NCBI GenBank assembly: GCA_025449115.1
Contig: JAHLKC010000301.1
Location: 1-17,488 of the forward strand
Direction of reading: 5' to 3'
DNA length: 17,488 bases
Source of the DNA: Chytridium lagenaria
Taxonomy: Eukaryota > Chytridiomycota > Chytridiomycetes > Chytridiales > Chytridiaceae
Of the stretch, positions 9,289-17,488 are shown piece by piece. Positions within the stretch are counted from its first letter, which is position 1. Every line of letters starts with the position of its first letter. Made by a program: the position numbers and the translations under genes. The notes beneath the pieces are model-generated. The model ran no database searches. It was not told the origin of the DNA and was given only the letters and a program-made list of their open reading frames with translations.

Positions 9289-9314
9289 TGGATGACTCTT
9301 AGTGTCACGCACTG
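9289..9314 (-). repeat. right terminal inverted repeat (26 bp)
   Basis: Ends TCACGCACTG, an exact inverted copy of 4032-4057. It is preceded by a T-rich tract and followed by TA. Confidence 0.93.
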
Positions 9315-9316
9315 TA
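9315..9316. repeat. TA target-site duplication, right
   Basis: TA immediately outside the right repeat, matching the left side. Confidence 0.75.
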
Positions 9317-9984
9317 AAAAAATAATAAATACTATGGGCACCTTTTTATTACCTCGTTGCTCATCCGTCCCTTTTTACGCACGTCAGTCATTATAACAGA
9401 CTCGTCGTTCCTTTTAGTGAATTTCATCTATCCGAGCATGCCAAACGGAGGTAATTCATAAGAGGCTTCTTCATGCTCCCAACATATGCTCGCGCGAAAA
9501 GACGTTGAAAGTAATGATAGAATTCGTCAAATGTATTAAAATAGTAAAACTTATTAGTCAAGAAAATTTCGCGACTAAAAGGTTTTTATGTTTAGCTTTG
9601 TTCTTTCGATTTTTTTTAAAAAAAAAGCGGCTACAACGCGTCATGACTTCCAAAACATCCCTTCATCTGCTTTCACAGAAACCGAACGCGCTAGGTCTTG
9701 TCAATTTTAACCCTTTATAATTGGAAATTAGAAACCATGATTTAACTATCAAAAGCGTTCGCGTAGGAAGACCGCGACAAGCGGTTTTCAAGGAAGTCGG
9801 GAAACAAACGCATTTGAAGTTTTGTTTGCGTGTCGTAAGATTTTCGACATGACTCGCATCGTTCATCGCATAAGTATCCGTCAGATCATGCATCTTACGC
9901 CTAGCTGTTTCTCGCCGGACACGCTAGTCGAAGGGTAACTGTACGTATGTAATTTGGCACTCGTACGGCTGGCTCCCCCTCGTC
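9317..9984. other. AT-rich intergenic DNA, nothing recognised
   Basis: No coding frame in this stretch looks like protein. No tRNA-type B box (GGTTCGA) was seen, and no copy of the transposon ends. Confidence 0.5.
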
Positions 9985-10200
9985 AAATCTCCGGAAACCC
10001 GAATACTTCATCGCCAATCGCCTCAAACTCGGCGCTGCGAAACTTAACACCATTTCCACGAAAACTCGGATGCGTAATACCTGTCCTTCTCACTAGGAGG
10101 AAATTGCTGCGCTTGCGTTCAAGGAGCAGCTTGCAAGTTCTACAAACTCAATCCAGACCATCGAGCTCGTCCACCAACAAGTCGTCCCTATCAAGATGAT
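9985..10200 (+). CDS. doubtful small gene or exon fragment, unknown function
   Basis: Two blocks in one frame read like protein. About 9995-10073 gives KPEYFIANRLKLGAAKLNTI and STKTRM; 10097-10195 gives EEIAALAFKEQLASSTNS and IQTIELVHQQVVPIK, an amphipathic helix-like string. Between them lie 23 nt from GTAATA to CACTAG (10074-10096), which end in an in-frame TAG and look like a very short intron, but removing exactly these leaves the frame off by one base. No start codon was found for the first block, and the 3' end is unclear. It may be an exon pair of a gene with miscalled bases, or chance. Confidence 0.25.
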
Positions 10201-10479
10201 ATGTCGTGTTCATGATTGTTATGCCGTTCTGCTCCATGCATATAGGCATCATTTATACCATAACGAGTTCCTAAGTCTAGAAAAGGAAACCTTAATAATT
10301 TCCGAAATAATACTCGTGCTCGATGAACGGTAAGAGCCGGTAAGCAGAGAAACACGAAGAACATTGGAACTTACATAAGAAGATATACTTTTTAAATATT
10401 TATAAGATATGAGACGTTTCCGACGAGAGTGACATACATAACAATACGAGCAAAAAAAACTGCGTGGTTGTAAAAGACA
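10201..10479. other. AT-rich 3' region between the doubtful gene and the CMP kinase stop codon
   Basis: No gene seen. It holds the likely 3' UTR of the CMP kinase (minus strand), with the AT block TTTTTAAATATTTATAAG at 10389-10406. Confidence 0.4.
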
Positions 10480-11390
10480 TTATGCAATTGATTCCCTCCA
10501 CACCGCCATCCTGACCCTAGCTAAAGCCTCGATCATAGCCACCTGTTCATCCAAACTCAATCCTGACGTATCCACCACAATAGCTTCCTTAGCCTTCCTC
10601 AAAGGCGACATAGTTCGTTCCATATCTCTCCTATCCCTCTCCACCAAATCGTCCTCCATCTCTTTCAAAGCTTTTTCAACATTCTCTCCAAAAACCATTC
10701 CTCCTTCAACCTTCAACCCCTCCACCCCTGAACTCAACACAAGCTCCCTCAACCTCCTCCAAGCCCTCACCTTAACCCCTCCATCAAGATATATCTTCAC
10801 ATGCGCATCCACCAATACGTGCGCCCCAACATCTCGTCCCTCCATCACGACGCCCATGAATTCGTCAGATTCATCCCCACTCGCCCATTGACGTTGAAGC
10901 GCGACTAGAACCTCTCGAACTCCTCCGTGAGCAGCGACGGTTGATACGGAGCGCGTCACGAGGGATCGCGGATAGAGAGAGTGACGTCCCTGGAGTCCAT
11001 GCGGAGACGGTGAGCAGCGCCAGGGTGGGTTGGGGGGTCAAGAGTAAGGGAAGTCGAACGGGCGAGAGAGGTGACGGCGTCGTGGGAGGTGAGAGGGGTT
11101 TGGGTTTCAAGGGCTTTCAATGTAATCTGTGCAAGTTTTAGTAAGTGAGATCAATAACTCAGCAGATGATCAGAAAGAGGGCTTACAGCTCTATACATGG
11201 CCCCACTATCTATGTGAAGAAATCCTGGTAGCCGTCTTGCCAGCTCTTTTGCGGTTTGCGTCTTTCCAGTCGCTGATACACCGTCAATGGCGATCTGAAA
11301 TCGGCCTGGAAGAGGTCGACGTGAGGCCCCTGCTGCGTCGCTGTGAAGGCATCGTCTCGCAAAGACGAGAGGCACAAAGTGCCCAGACAT
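10480..11390 (-). CDS. cmk: cytidylate (CMP/dCMP) kinase, bacterial type, probably mitochondrial
   Basis: Transfers phosphate from ATP to CMP or dCMP. Exon 1 (11390-11187, 68 codons) starts MSGHFVPLVFARRCLHS, an Arg-rich, acid-free leader typical of mitochondrial import. The P-loop GVSATGKT (37-44) and HIDSGAMYRA follow, the latter matching the family's DTGAMYR. A 60-nt intron (11186-11127, GTAAGC, TACTAAA branch, CACAG) leads to exon 2 (11126-10480) with SRDVTLSIRDP, STVAAHGGVRE, the family motif MEGRDVG, KIYLD and the C-terminal ERDRRDMERTMSPLRKA. One base is missing beside the GGG run 10962-10964: the frame hits TGA after IRDPS and resumes as VTRSVSTV in the next frame. Exon 2 is then 648 nt, giving about 283 residues. 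It is head to head with the TMEM33 gene. Eukaryotes usually rely on a UMP/CMP kinase, so this copy is of note. Confidence 0.87.
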
Positions 11391-11705
11391 CCCACAAATT
11401 CCTCTATTCGTAAAGCTCACTCAAGCGTCCAGACACTTTAAAGCAGGTTCAAAGTCCTTGTCGACTGGAGATTTGACGTTCGAGGAGGATAAGATGCCTG
11501 TGACCGAGTTCTGCACGGGAAGCACAACGAGCACCCGTTATCACTTGCTGAAGGTTGCACGTCAACCAAAAGGAGCGAATATTTAAACGTGGAATTTTCA
11601 CAGAGAAAAGCTTCACAGCCCATCCATCTCCTTCCCCACCGATAGGCATCCCGCAGCATCACAGGCGATCAACTATCTTTAAAAGCGAGTGTATAAGAAG
11701 AAAAA
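11391..11705. promoter_or_regulatory. shared 5' region of the CMP kinase and TMEM33 genes
   Basis: These 315 bp separate two divergent start codons. No gene is supported inside. A mixed-composition block is followed by an A-rich run just before the TMEM33 ATG (11699-11706). It is probably a bidirectional promoter. Confidence 0.4.
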
Positions 11706-13293
11706 ATGCCGCCTACAACTGCAACTCCGACGGCTGCACCAGCTGGTGCGGCTACACCTCCGCGGAACACCTATCTGCAGAAGTTACAAAAGATGGCGCT
11801 GTCGTTGCAGTTTAGTATTCGGATCTATTTTTGATTATATTTAATGGGTGGTCGTCTGGAAGACGAGGGATGGTGAATTGGTCGGATGATGACGATGAAA
11901 ATTCCATGTTGTAGTGTATGATGGGAGTTTCGGAAACGGACTATAGAGAGTGGCTATGATATGAAGGGATCCGTTGTTGGGGTTTGGAATGAGGTTGCCG
12001 CTCTTGATCGTACACGTCATCATTGAATTAAGTATTTATTGATTGCGCCATGCTTTCAAGAGTAGCTATTTGGATGAAGATGCATACTTTCTGGAGTTTC
12101 CACAGACATAATGAGGGTAGCGATAAGCTAACATCTTTTTCTGTATGTTACGTTTATCTTGAACCTGTTTGTAGATGTAAGTTCTTATATCCCTTCTTGT
12201 TTAACGAAGAAAATGCTGCTTAGATTCGTTCTAACCTTAATTCTACTCCTTGCTTTGGCATGCATGGCCTCGCACACGCAACTTTCCCCGTCATCCTAAT
12301 AATGTAGTCCTCTGGTTCCTCGGTCATTTCGTCACCTGTAAGCTCATCAAAATCCGGCTGTCTCTTTATTTCAGGTACATGTATTGATCTTCTTTTCACC
12401 AGTTTTCCTTGGAGCTTCGTACATCCTTTACTCTCGTTTTTTCTCCTCCGGGTCGAGGCACTATACGAAAGCGCTTTGGGGAACTATTCTTTCATACGGG
12501 ATTATTATTTACAAGGCTCATGGGGTAATGCCAATACTTTGGTGCAATTGGGTTCTAATATGTTTTTTCATGTAGGTTCCTCAAATATCAAAGGGGTATT
12601 TGCAGAGGATAATGATGGATGAGAATATGCATTATTTGATTTTGTCTTTGGTTTGGCTTAGCAGTAAGCCTATGTGGGGTGAGCTTTCAGAGTTTCTTTA
12701 AGTCACTCACCACTTTGTCTTTTTATGTTGATTAATATAACTAACGTATTCAAAACAAGTCGTTTTAATCCCATTCGTTACCTTCTCCCTTTTCCACTCT
12801 GCCAACTACGCGCGGACCGAGCTACTCCCAAAACTCATCCCTTCCACCTCCGCCCTTCACTCAACTCTCACAACTCGAATCCAAACCAGCCCTTCTTAAA
12901 TTCTCCCAAACCTACCAATCTAAAGGTCTTGAAGCCGTCGCGTATCTTGAAGTTTGGGGTCTCCCACTCTACCTTATCTTCTCTCTGCTCACCGGTGGTG
13001 CCGGTTTCCTCACCCCCGTTCTGTACTTCCAATTCTTGAGGTTCAGGTATTTTTTCTCGGCCCTCACGCGACGCGCAGCTGGGGACTTGAGGAAGAGGAT
13101 GGATGGATATATTGTTGATAGGGAGGCGACGCCGGAGTGGATCAAGGCGGTGTATCGGAGGGCGATGGAGGCGTTGGAAAAGTTTGGGGATGTGACCGCG
13201 GGCCAGGGGCAGGCGGCGCCTCCTGCGGGAGGGCCGGCCCGCGCAGCCGAACATGACGCAGACAAGATAAAGAGAGGAGTTTTGAGAGATTGA
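11706..13293 (+). CDS. TMEM33: TMEM33/Pom33-family membrane protein
   Basis: Multi-pass protein of the ER and nuclear envelope. The yeast relatives (Pom33, Per33) act in nuclear pore distribution and bind reticulons. Five exons: 11706-11814, 12308-12337 (only 30 nt), 12403-12524, 12576-12678, 12760-13293. The junctions give FILWFLGHFVTFFLGASY, LSYGIIIYKAHGVPQ and MDENMHYLILSLVWLSSKPM, then WVVLIPFVTFSLFHSANYAR, the order seen in TMEM33. Hydrophobic segments follow each of these, and a last one (YLEVWGLPLYLIFSLL, LTPVLYFQFLRFRY) precedes a basic, charged tail (RKRMDGYIVDREATPEWIK). One extra C in the CCC run 12890-12892 breaks the frame (stop at 12897); without it the total is 299 codons. Intron 1 is 493 nt against 51-81 for the others and could hide another exon. 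The tail ends in a GC-rich Ala/Gly/Pro stretch. Confidence 0.85.
11815..12307 (+). other. unusually long first intron of the TMEM33 gene
   Basis: GTATTC donor and AATGTAG acceptor, 493 nt. The phases of exons 1 and 2 match across it, giving QFILWFLGH. No convincing coding block was seen inside on either strand. Confidence 0.55.
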
Positions 13294-13725
13294 TTTTGAT
13301 TTTGGTCCTGCTTCCTGTGTTGCTCGTGCTATCCGTGATGATTTGGGGATGGGGTTTACCTTTGAGGGTGTTTCTTTTTTTACTTTTTCTGTTTTAGATT
13401 TTTGATTATCTTGTGTGGCCTTCTGCTTCATTTTCAATTTTTCCTGGGTTTCGTGTATGTGGGTGTCTTGGTTTATGCATTCGCTAGGGGCATCAAAAGT
13501 TTTGATTGAATCAAGAAATCTAGGCTTATTAGTTGGGAACGCAACACAGCAATGTTCATTCATAAAGTTTTCACTGAAATAATCTAAAACGTCGCCGGTA
13601 GCAGTGTGTTTTTTATGCAGGTTAAAGAAAAAAAATTACATGAATGCAGAAACGATCAACCAAAGATTTAAACGCACCCTAATCAGTGCTCACACAGACT
13701 GATCTGATAAATTTTCGCAACATTA
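13294..13725. other. convergent intergenic region, TMEM33 and DUF4246 3' ends
   Basis: This 432-bp, T-rich stretch lies between two stop codons facing each other. A long minus-strand open frame enters from the TMEM33 exon, but it is antisense and not protein-like here. It is presumably 3' UTR of both genes. Confidence 0.5.
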
Positions 13726-15551
13726 TCACCTTGGCCCACCGCAGACCTCTCCTCCAAAAACCGCCTTAGCAATTTCATCATCCCTCTTTACCCCCCTCGT
13801 ACATCTCGTCGCTCTTACAATCTCCCTTGCACAAACTTCCGGCACCCGTTCCCCCAAAGCTTCCCAGACCTCGTCCACCATCCAATCCCGTCCTCTGTGG
13901 CGGCACATGCAAAGAAGACGGTATCCGAGTCTCAGGATGCACCAAGAAAAACACCAACATCCGTCGACTCCCTGGCCGAGTATTGTCGGCAAGCTCGAAT
14001 GAGGGAACACGGTGTTGACTCCCGTTGCAGAAGACGAGACAGCGGCCTGGGAGCGCTTCGTGCGTAGCCAGCGGGTTGGACATTGAGAGAAGATTTCGGA
14101 TGTGATGCCGAAAACCGTTTCAATGCCGTGGAATTCGCTTTGCTCGTAGGACAGGTCTGTCTCATCAAAGATTTCACGGAATTGGACCATTGAGTCCTTA
14201 ATGTTCTCAATATCGTAGTAGTAAATTCCCGTGCGGCAATATTCTCATTCTCGGTGCCCTCGAGATGCCAGTCCCCGCCCTTATATTCGGGTGAATCAGG
14301 GGTGAGAAAGATGGTAGCGGCTTTAACAATGACTTGAAGCGACCGATTTCGAAAGGTTATATGTATCATCGGAGAGCTCTTCTTTATTTCTGTCAAGGAA
14401 CTCCGTGAAGGTTGCGGGGAGGTTTGGAATGTCGATTCTTAGTTGATCGTCCAGGCTGTTCTCATCAAACAGTTCATAGTAATAATCTTGAAACATATCT
14501 TTTTCGTCGTCTTCAGGCATCCAATCTTCTGTATCTTCAACCTCGTCAGCCCATTCAGGCCGAATAGACTCGATAAAGGCTTTACGATCCTCTAAACTCT
14601 TTTCAATGTGGTCTATCCAGCGCTCTTCAATAAAATCGTCCATGGATTGTGTCATAGACGAATCGTAATGTATTCGAATGGCCGAAGGTTTTCCGAGGGA
14701 TCCCATTGCCGCTTCAAACATAGGGAGCATTGATCCAAAAATCTTTGCAATGGAGCCGTAAAGTTCAGGGTACTGTCGTCTGCTCAAATTGTTGATATAG
14801 CTGTTGATATGAACGTCCCCATTCTCGTTCACATAAAATTCTGCAGGAAGCCATTGATATCGTTTTGATACATCTTCTCCCCTCCTTGCCCGAGCCTTGG
14901 ATTGGAGAGGCAGCTTTAGTACGTGCTCGCCAAACAGGGCATGGGGAGTAACGGAATACCGGGTCTTGCCGTAAACGACAGGGAAGTTCGACGGATGGAA
15001 GATATCAAGAACCTTCCCTTCCGATTGAGGATGCCCAACGACGACGACGGAGGGCATCCTGCTCAGCCACAAGGATTTGAGAGGTAAACTGAGTTTTGAG
15101 GTCGTCATCGATAATGTTGTCACAAAGGTAAACTCCTCTTGCAGGAAGGGGCCAAAACATCTTCCCTTGGCCTCCTCCATCTAAAGAACGCATCCATTCC
15201 TTGCAAATATACTGCAACTCTTCGAGCAAAAAGTCCACCGGAGAAGTCAGGATTGGGAAGCTCTGCTCTCCACTTCTCGACGATCGTCTTGTCTGCAAGC
15301 TTTTCCCACCATTTCGGCTTGCTTAGTATCTCACTCATGTACATGACGTACTTTTGCTCCAAAAGCGTCTTTGGTGGATGGAGGGGGTACCGGAAAGGAA
15401 GGAGACTTTTGACCAGGAAACCAGAAGTTCAGGAGGTTTTCAAAGTCTTCTTCCTCCTTTTCTTCGTGGACAACTTCGTCCCATATCTACATCGTCGTCC
15501 TGACTTTGACTAGAGACGGTTTCCCAGTCATCGATTTCGCTGTCGGGACAT
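13726..15551 (-). CDS. DUF4246-family protein (frame broken at nine short runs)
   Basis: Fungal DUF4246 protein, biochemical role not established. Read through, it gives 606 residues: acidic start MSDSEIDDWETVSSQSQDDD, then FRYPLHPPKTLLEQKYVMYM, KPKWWEKL, LQYICKEWM, WHPQSEGKVLDIFHPSNFPV, GGDWHLEGTENENIAA, GIYYYDIENIKDSM, GRCLVFCNGSQHRVPSFEL, RRMLVFFLVHPETRIPS and HVPPQ. The H-x-E of WHLEG and the later H of QHRV resemble a 2-oxoglutarate/iron dioxygenase triad (inference). Apparent errors (top strand): extra base at 15545-15547, 15480-15482, 15394-15396, 15238-15241, 15034-15036, 14343-14344 and 13887-13889; missing base at 14228-14230 and 14094-14096. The net change of five leaves exactly 607 codons. 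A likely 5'-UTR intron runs 15759-15553 (GTAAGT...ACCAG), ending one base before the ATG. A paralogue starts at 17321. Confidence 0.85.
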
Positions 15552-15798
15552 CCTGGTTGTGATAAGGATTTCAGCTTTCTTTTTTTTTCTTTCCAAGTTG
15601 TTCTATCCAACAATCTGACTTTGCCTCATAATGTTCGTGTAAAGTTAAACTATGTAGATAGCAAGGCGCGGAAAACAGCAAGAAACCATAAAATGAAACG
15701 GGTTTGCTGGATAATATGTCGCTAAGTCTGAAACCGGCTTTTGTCGAGGTTAGACTTACAGAAGCTCTGTCCTTCGTATAGTCACTCCAAGTCCCCAC

Positions 15799-15920
15799 AT
15801 CTACTTCTAATATAGCCGGGTGTATCGAAGAACGCTGCCCATCCTCACTACCCTTTAGCTCAAGCCTAGACTTGCAATGTAATTTTCTTCAATCAAGTCA
15901 TCTGAATTTGTCTCTTCACA
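15799..15920. promoter_or_regulatory. compact divergent 5' region of the DUF4246 and VOC genes
   Basis: The minus-strand DUF4246 transcript, with its leader intron, and the plus-strand VOC gene start close together here, so they probably share control elements. No clear motif was recognised. Confidence 0.3.
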
Positions 15921-16953
15921 ATGCGCATGCGACCCGTTTTCCCTGGCCGGCGCCTTTTGTCACTTCGGATCGGCGATGATGCAGAAAGCTGGGAGCGTGC
16001 CGGTTTCCTCATTGAACAGTCACCGCTTTCTCCTTTTCCTTTTGTGAGAGTGGGTGATGTGATCCTTAACCTTGTCGGACCTACAGCAATTGGTAATCCT
16101 ACCTTCTCGTCAGTTGGTAGCTTTGCTATATTAACCTCCAGATATTCTTTTGTCCAACCTTTTAAGACGATGATGGCCACATAATGAGAAATATCGTCGG
16201 CTGGACGTGGCAAACAAACTCTGCTCATGGCGGTGACATGGTTTTCAAGATGGACGGCCTTTCAATGACTTTAGTAAGCGCGCGAGACGACGAACGGCTT
16301 CCCACCCTAGAGCTCGTTGAATCTTATCGGCCTACACCTACGCCAGAACCAACATTCCACAAAAACACCGTTACTGGCATTGAAAACATTGTCATCCTTA
16401 CCCCAACATCGCATTTACCGTCGAAGGCTTCACCTACTTTGGCTGGAAGCCCATCAAACAGATTGATATAAAAGGCCGTCGTTATGTGTACTTCCTCATT
16501 GGAGATGTGGGGATTGAGGTCGTCGGACCTGCTATCGATTACCCCTTGCCAAAGTTTAAGCCTGGCTTCAACCCCAACCATCCCGACTTGAGGCCTTGGG
16601 AAATCATCAAGGGAGGAGAGCTGGAGGAGAAGGCTGCAAAGGAGATCAGGGCATACACCGGGAACTTTGCGAGGTTTTGGGGGATCACCTTTCGATGTCT
16701 GGATGTCGCGGCTGCGAGGAAAAACATGGGACAGTTTGCTGGAGATGAGCGAGAGGCACTTCAGGGGAAAGGGCGACGGTTTTTCCTCTTGAATAAAATT
16801 GCAGGAACTACAGTGAATATTGGGTTCATCACGAAATCGACCAGCGATGCGGGAGCAGGTCAAAGGCACAACTTTAAACAACGGGAATATTATAGTGCAG
16901 GGCTAATGTATTATTACCTATTAAATATATATTCCCTTTTTTTTTTACGGTAA
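15921..16953 (+). CDS. two-domain VOC (glyoxalase/dioxygenase-like) protein
   Basis: Vicinal-oxygen-chelate fold protein, substrate unknown. Exon 1 (15921-16092) holds LLSLRIGDDAESWERAGFLI and VGDVILNLVGPTAI; the 74-nt intron 16093-16166 (GTAATC...TTTAAG) leads to DDDGHIMRNIVGWTWQT. The second VOC unit has GIENIVILTP, FTVEGFTYFGWKPIKQI, YVYFLIGDVGIEVVGP and FWGITFRCLDVAAARKNMG, the last typical of the closing half of such proteins. One base is missing in the CCCC run 16401-16404, where the frame jumps and the first frame stops at 16471; corrected, it totals 320 codons. The end is uncertain: the open frame finishes in an AT-rich, odd tail, while dropping one C near 16842 would give MREQVKGTTLNNGNIIVQG and a stop at 16904. 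It lies between two DUF4246 genes. Detoxification or secondary metabolism is only a guess. Confidence 0.72.
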
Positions 16954-17320
16954 CGTTCATATTCCCCTTGAAAATCTTCTGCGCCTGTTGAATAGCTTAA
17001 CCAACTGCGAAAAGACTTTCACTCTCCAGATTCGTTCGAGTGCCGGACGGGTCGCGAGAATGCGCACAATTTAGAACAAAAAAAGAACCAAACGGGCACG
17101 GAAGAATTTCATTCGACAAATCCATTCACAATGCCTCGATGATAACCAGCGTCTGTATACTCTGCAAGGCTCCGACATCCTTTTCAGAGCGACGTCTTGA
17201 TAGCAAAACCATATAAAGTTTGTGTAAGGGATTGTACAATTGTTTTGAACACAACAAAAAAACTTTAAAAACAGACGGCAGCCTGTAAAATGTTAAATAA
17301 GAACACTAACGAAGTTAACC
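16954..17320. other. intergenic region before the second DUF4246 gene
   Basis: No coding frame or RNA gene was supported. It should contain the VOC 3' end and the promoter of the next gene. Several A runs (A7 at 17077-17083, A7 at 17256-17262) occur. Confidence 0.45.
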
Positions 17321-17488
17321 ATGACAACGTCCAGCATGGCAGAGCCGGACTTCTACGGGGGAACTTTTGATGAATTTCGATACACTCAGCACCCTCCGAA
17401 GACGGGTGTGGAGCAAGACTATATGCACTTCATCAGTACCGTCCTCAATAAACGTCAATGGTGGGAAAAGTTAAACGACCCATCATCT
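17321..17488 (+). CDS. second DUF4246-family gene, 5' part only (cut by window end)
   Basis: ATG at 17321 opens 56 codons, in frame to the window edge. MAEPDFYGGTFDEFRYTQHP and PKTGVEQDYMHF, then VLNKRQWWEKLNDP, match the N-terminal block of the DUF4246 gene at 13726-15551 (FRYPLHPPKTLLEQKYVMYM; KPKWWEKLAD). This copy lacks the long acidic leader of its neighbour. There is no frame problem in the visible part. The two are paralogues in opposite orientation with the VOC gene between them. Confidence 0.8.
   Translation, partial: MTTSSMAEPDFYGGTFDEFRYTQHPPKTGVEQDYMHFISTVLNKRQWWEKLNDPSS

Larger units (their letters stand above)
4032..9314. mobile_element. intact autonomous DNA transposon, Tc1/mariner-type ends, Ulp1-DDE transposase
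   Basis: This is a 5,283-bp element bounded by perfect 26-bp terminal inverted repeats and TA on both sides. It holds two convergent genes, a 1213-residue Ulp1-like peptidase/DDE transposase/zinc-knuckle protein on the plus strand and a 147-residue cysteine-rich protein on the minus strand, with all splice sites usable and no frameshift. It sits between the 5' end of the membrane-protein gene (ATG 195 bp away) and a mostly non-coding stretch. Perfect terminal repeats and open frames point to a recent insertion. Family placement is from the TA target and from the D, D, E motifs in their usual contexts (QDET, DNS, LNPIE). Confidence 0.9.

Noticed and set aside
10094..10096. In-frame TAG read as an amino acid (altered genetic code)
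   Set aside because: Other genes in the window end at normal TAA or TGA and show no internal TAG in recognised domains; a mini-intron or miscall is more likely.
9954..10199. 81-codon plus-strand open frame rich in Arg, Ser and Leu
   Set aside because: It looks like an out-of-frame reading; the alternative frame over the same bases is more protein-like.
12868..13563. 231-codon open frame on the minus strand
   Set aside because: It is antisense to the TMEM33 last exon, whose plus-strand protein is clearly recognised; the minus frame is Arg/Pro-rich shadow sequence.
15893..16228. 111-codon open frame on the minus strand
   Set aside because: Overlaps VOC exon 1 and its intron; no protein-like features, while the plus strand fits the VOC fold.
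16324..16881. 185-codon open frame on the minus strand
   Set aside because: Shadow of the VOC gene on the plus strand, which has family-like sequence; no domain recognised in the minus frame.
83..16953. Programmed ribosomal frameshifting in the host genes
   Set aside because: Breaks go in both directions, at different sequences, up to nine per gene, with no shared slippery motif or stop-codon context. Miscalled or mutated run lengths explain them better.
1..17488. CRISPR array, prophage or bacterial operon features
   Set aside because: Introns, gene families and spacing are eukaryotic, and no regularly spaced repeats were seen.

Overview
The window is nuclear DNA of a fungus. The signs are short GT-AG introns (mostly 41-81 nt, with CTAAC-like branch sites), a Gcn4-type bZIP factor, DUF4246 proteins and a Pom33/TMEM33 protein. 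A bacterial-type CMP kinase with a mitochondria-like leader would suit an early-diverging lineage, but I cannot name the group.

Layout, left to right: bZIP factor (+, 254-1928); a probable very small gene (-, 2111-2380); a small cysteine-rich single-pass membrane protein with a long proline-rich tail (-, 2790-3837); a complete 5,283-bp DNA transposon (4032-9314); about 1.1 kb of mostly non-coding DNA with one doubtful small gene (9315-10479); a CMP kinase (-, 10480-11390) that shares a 5' region with a TMEM33/Pom33 gene (+, 11706-13293); a DUF4246 gene (-, 13726-15551); a two-domain VOC/glyoxalase-like gene (+, 15921-16953); and the first 56 codons of a second DUF4246 gene (+, from 17321).

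The highlight is the transposon. It has perfect 26-bp terminal inverted repeats beginning CAGTGCGTGA, flanked by TA on both sides, as expected for the Tc1/mariner/IS630 group. Joining six exons gives one uninterrupted 1213-residue protein: a basic and acidic N-terminus, a Ulp1/C48-type cysteine peptidase domain, helix-turn-helix-like segments, a DDE transposase core with a cysteine-bearing insertion, and a C-terminal CCHC zinc knuckle. A convergent three-exon gene encodes a 147-residue cysteine-rich accessory protein. Both reading frames are intact.

The host genes behave differently. Six of them read as good proteins only if single bases are added or removed, about 20 in roughly 7 kb of coding sequence, nearly all at short runs of one base, and each gene then sums to a whole number of codons. 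The transposon's 4.1 kb of coding sequence needs none. I think long-read consensus errors, polished away in the multicopy transposon, are the likeliest cause, but this needs the reads.
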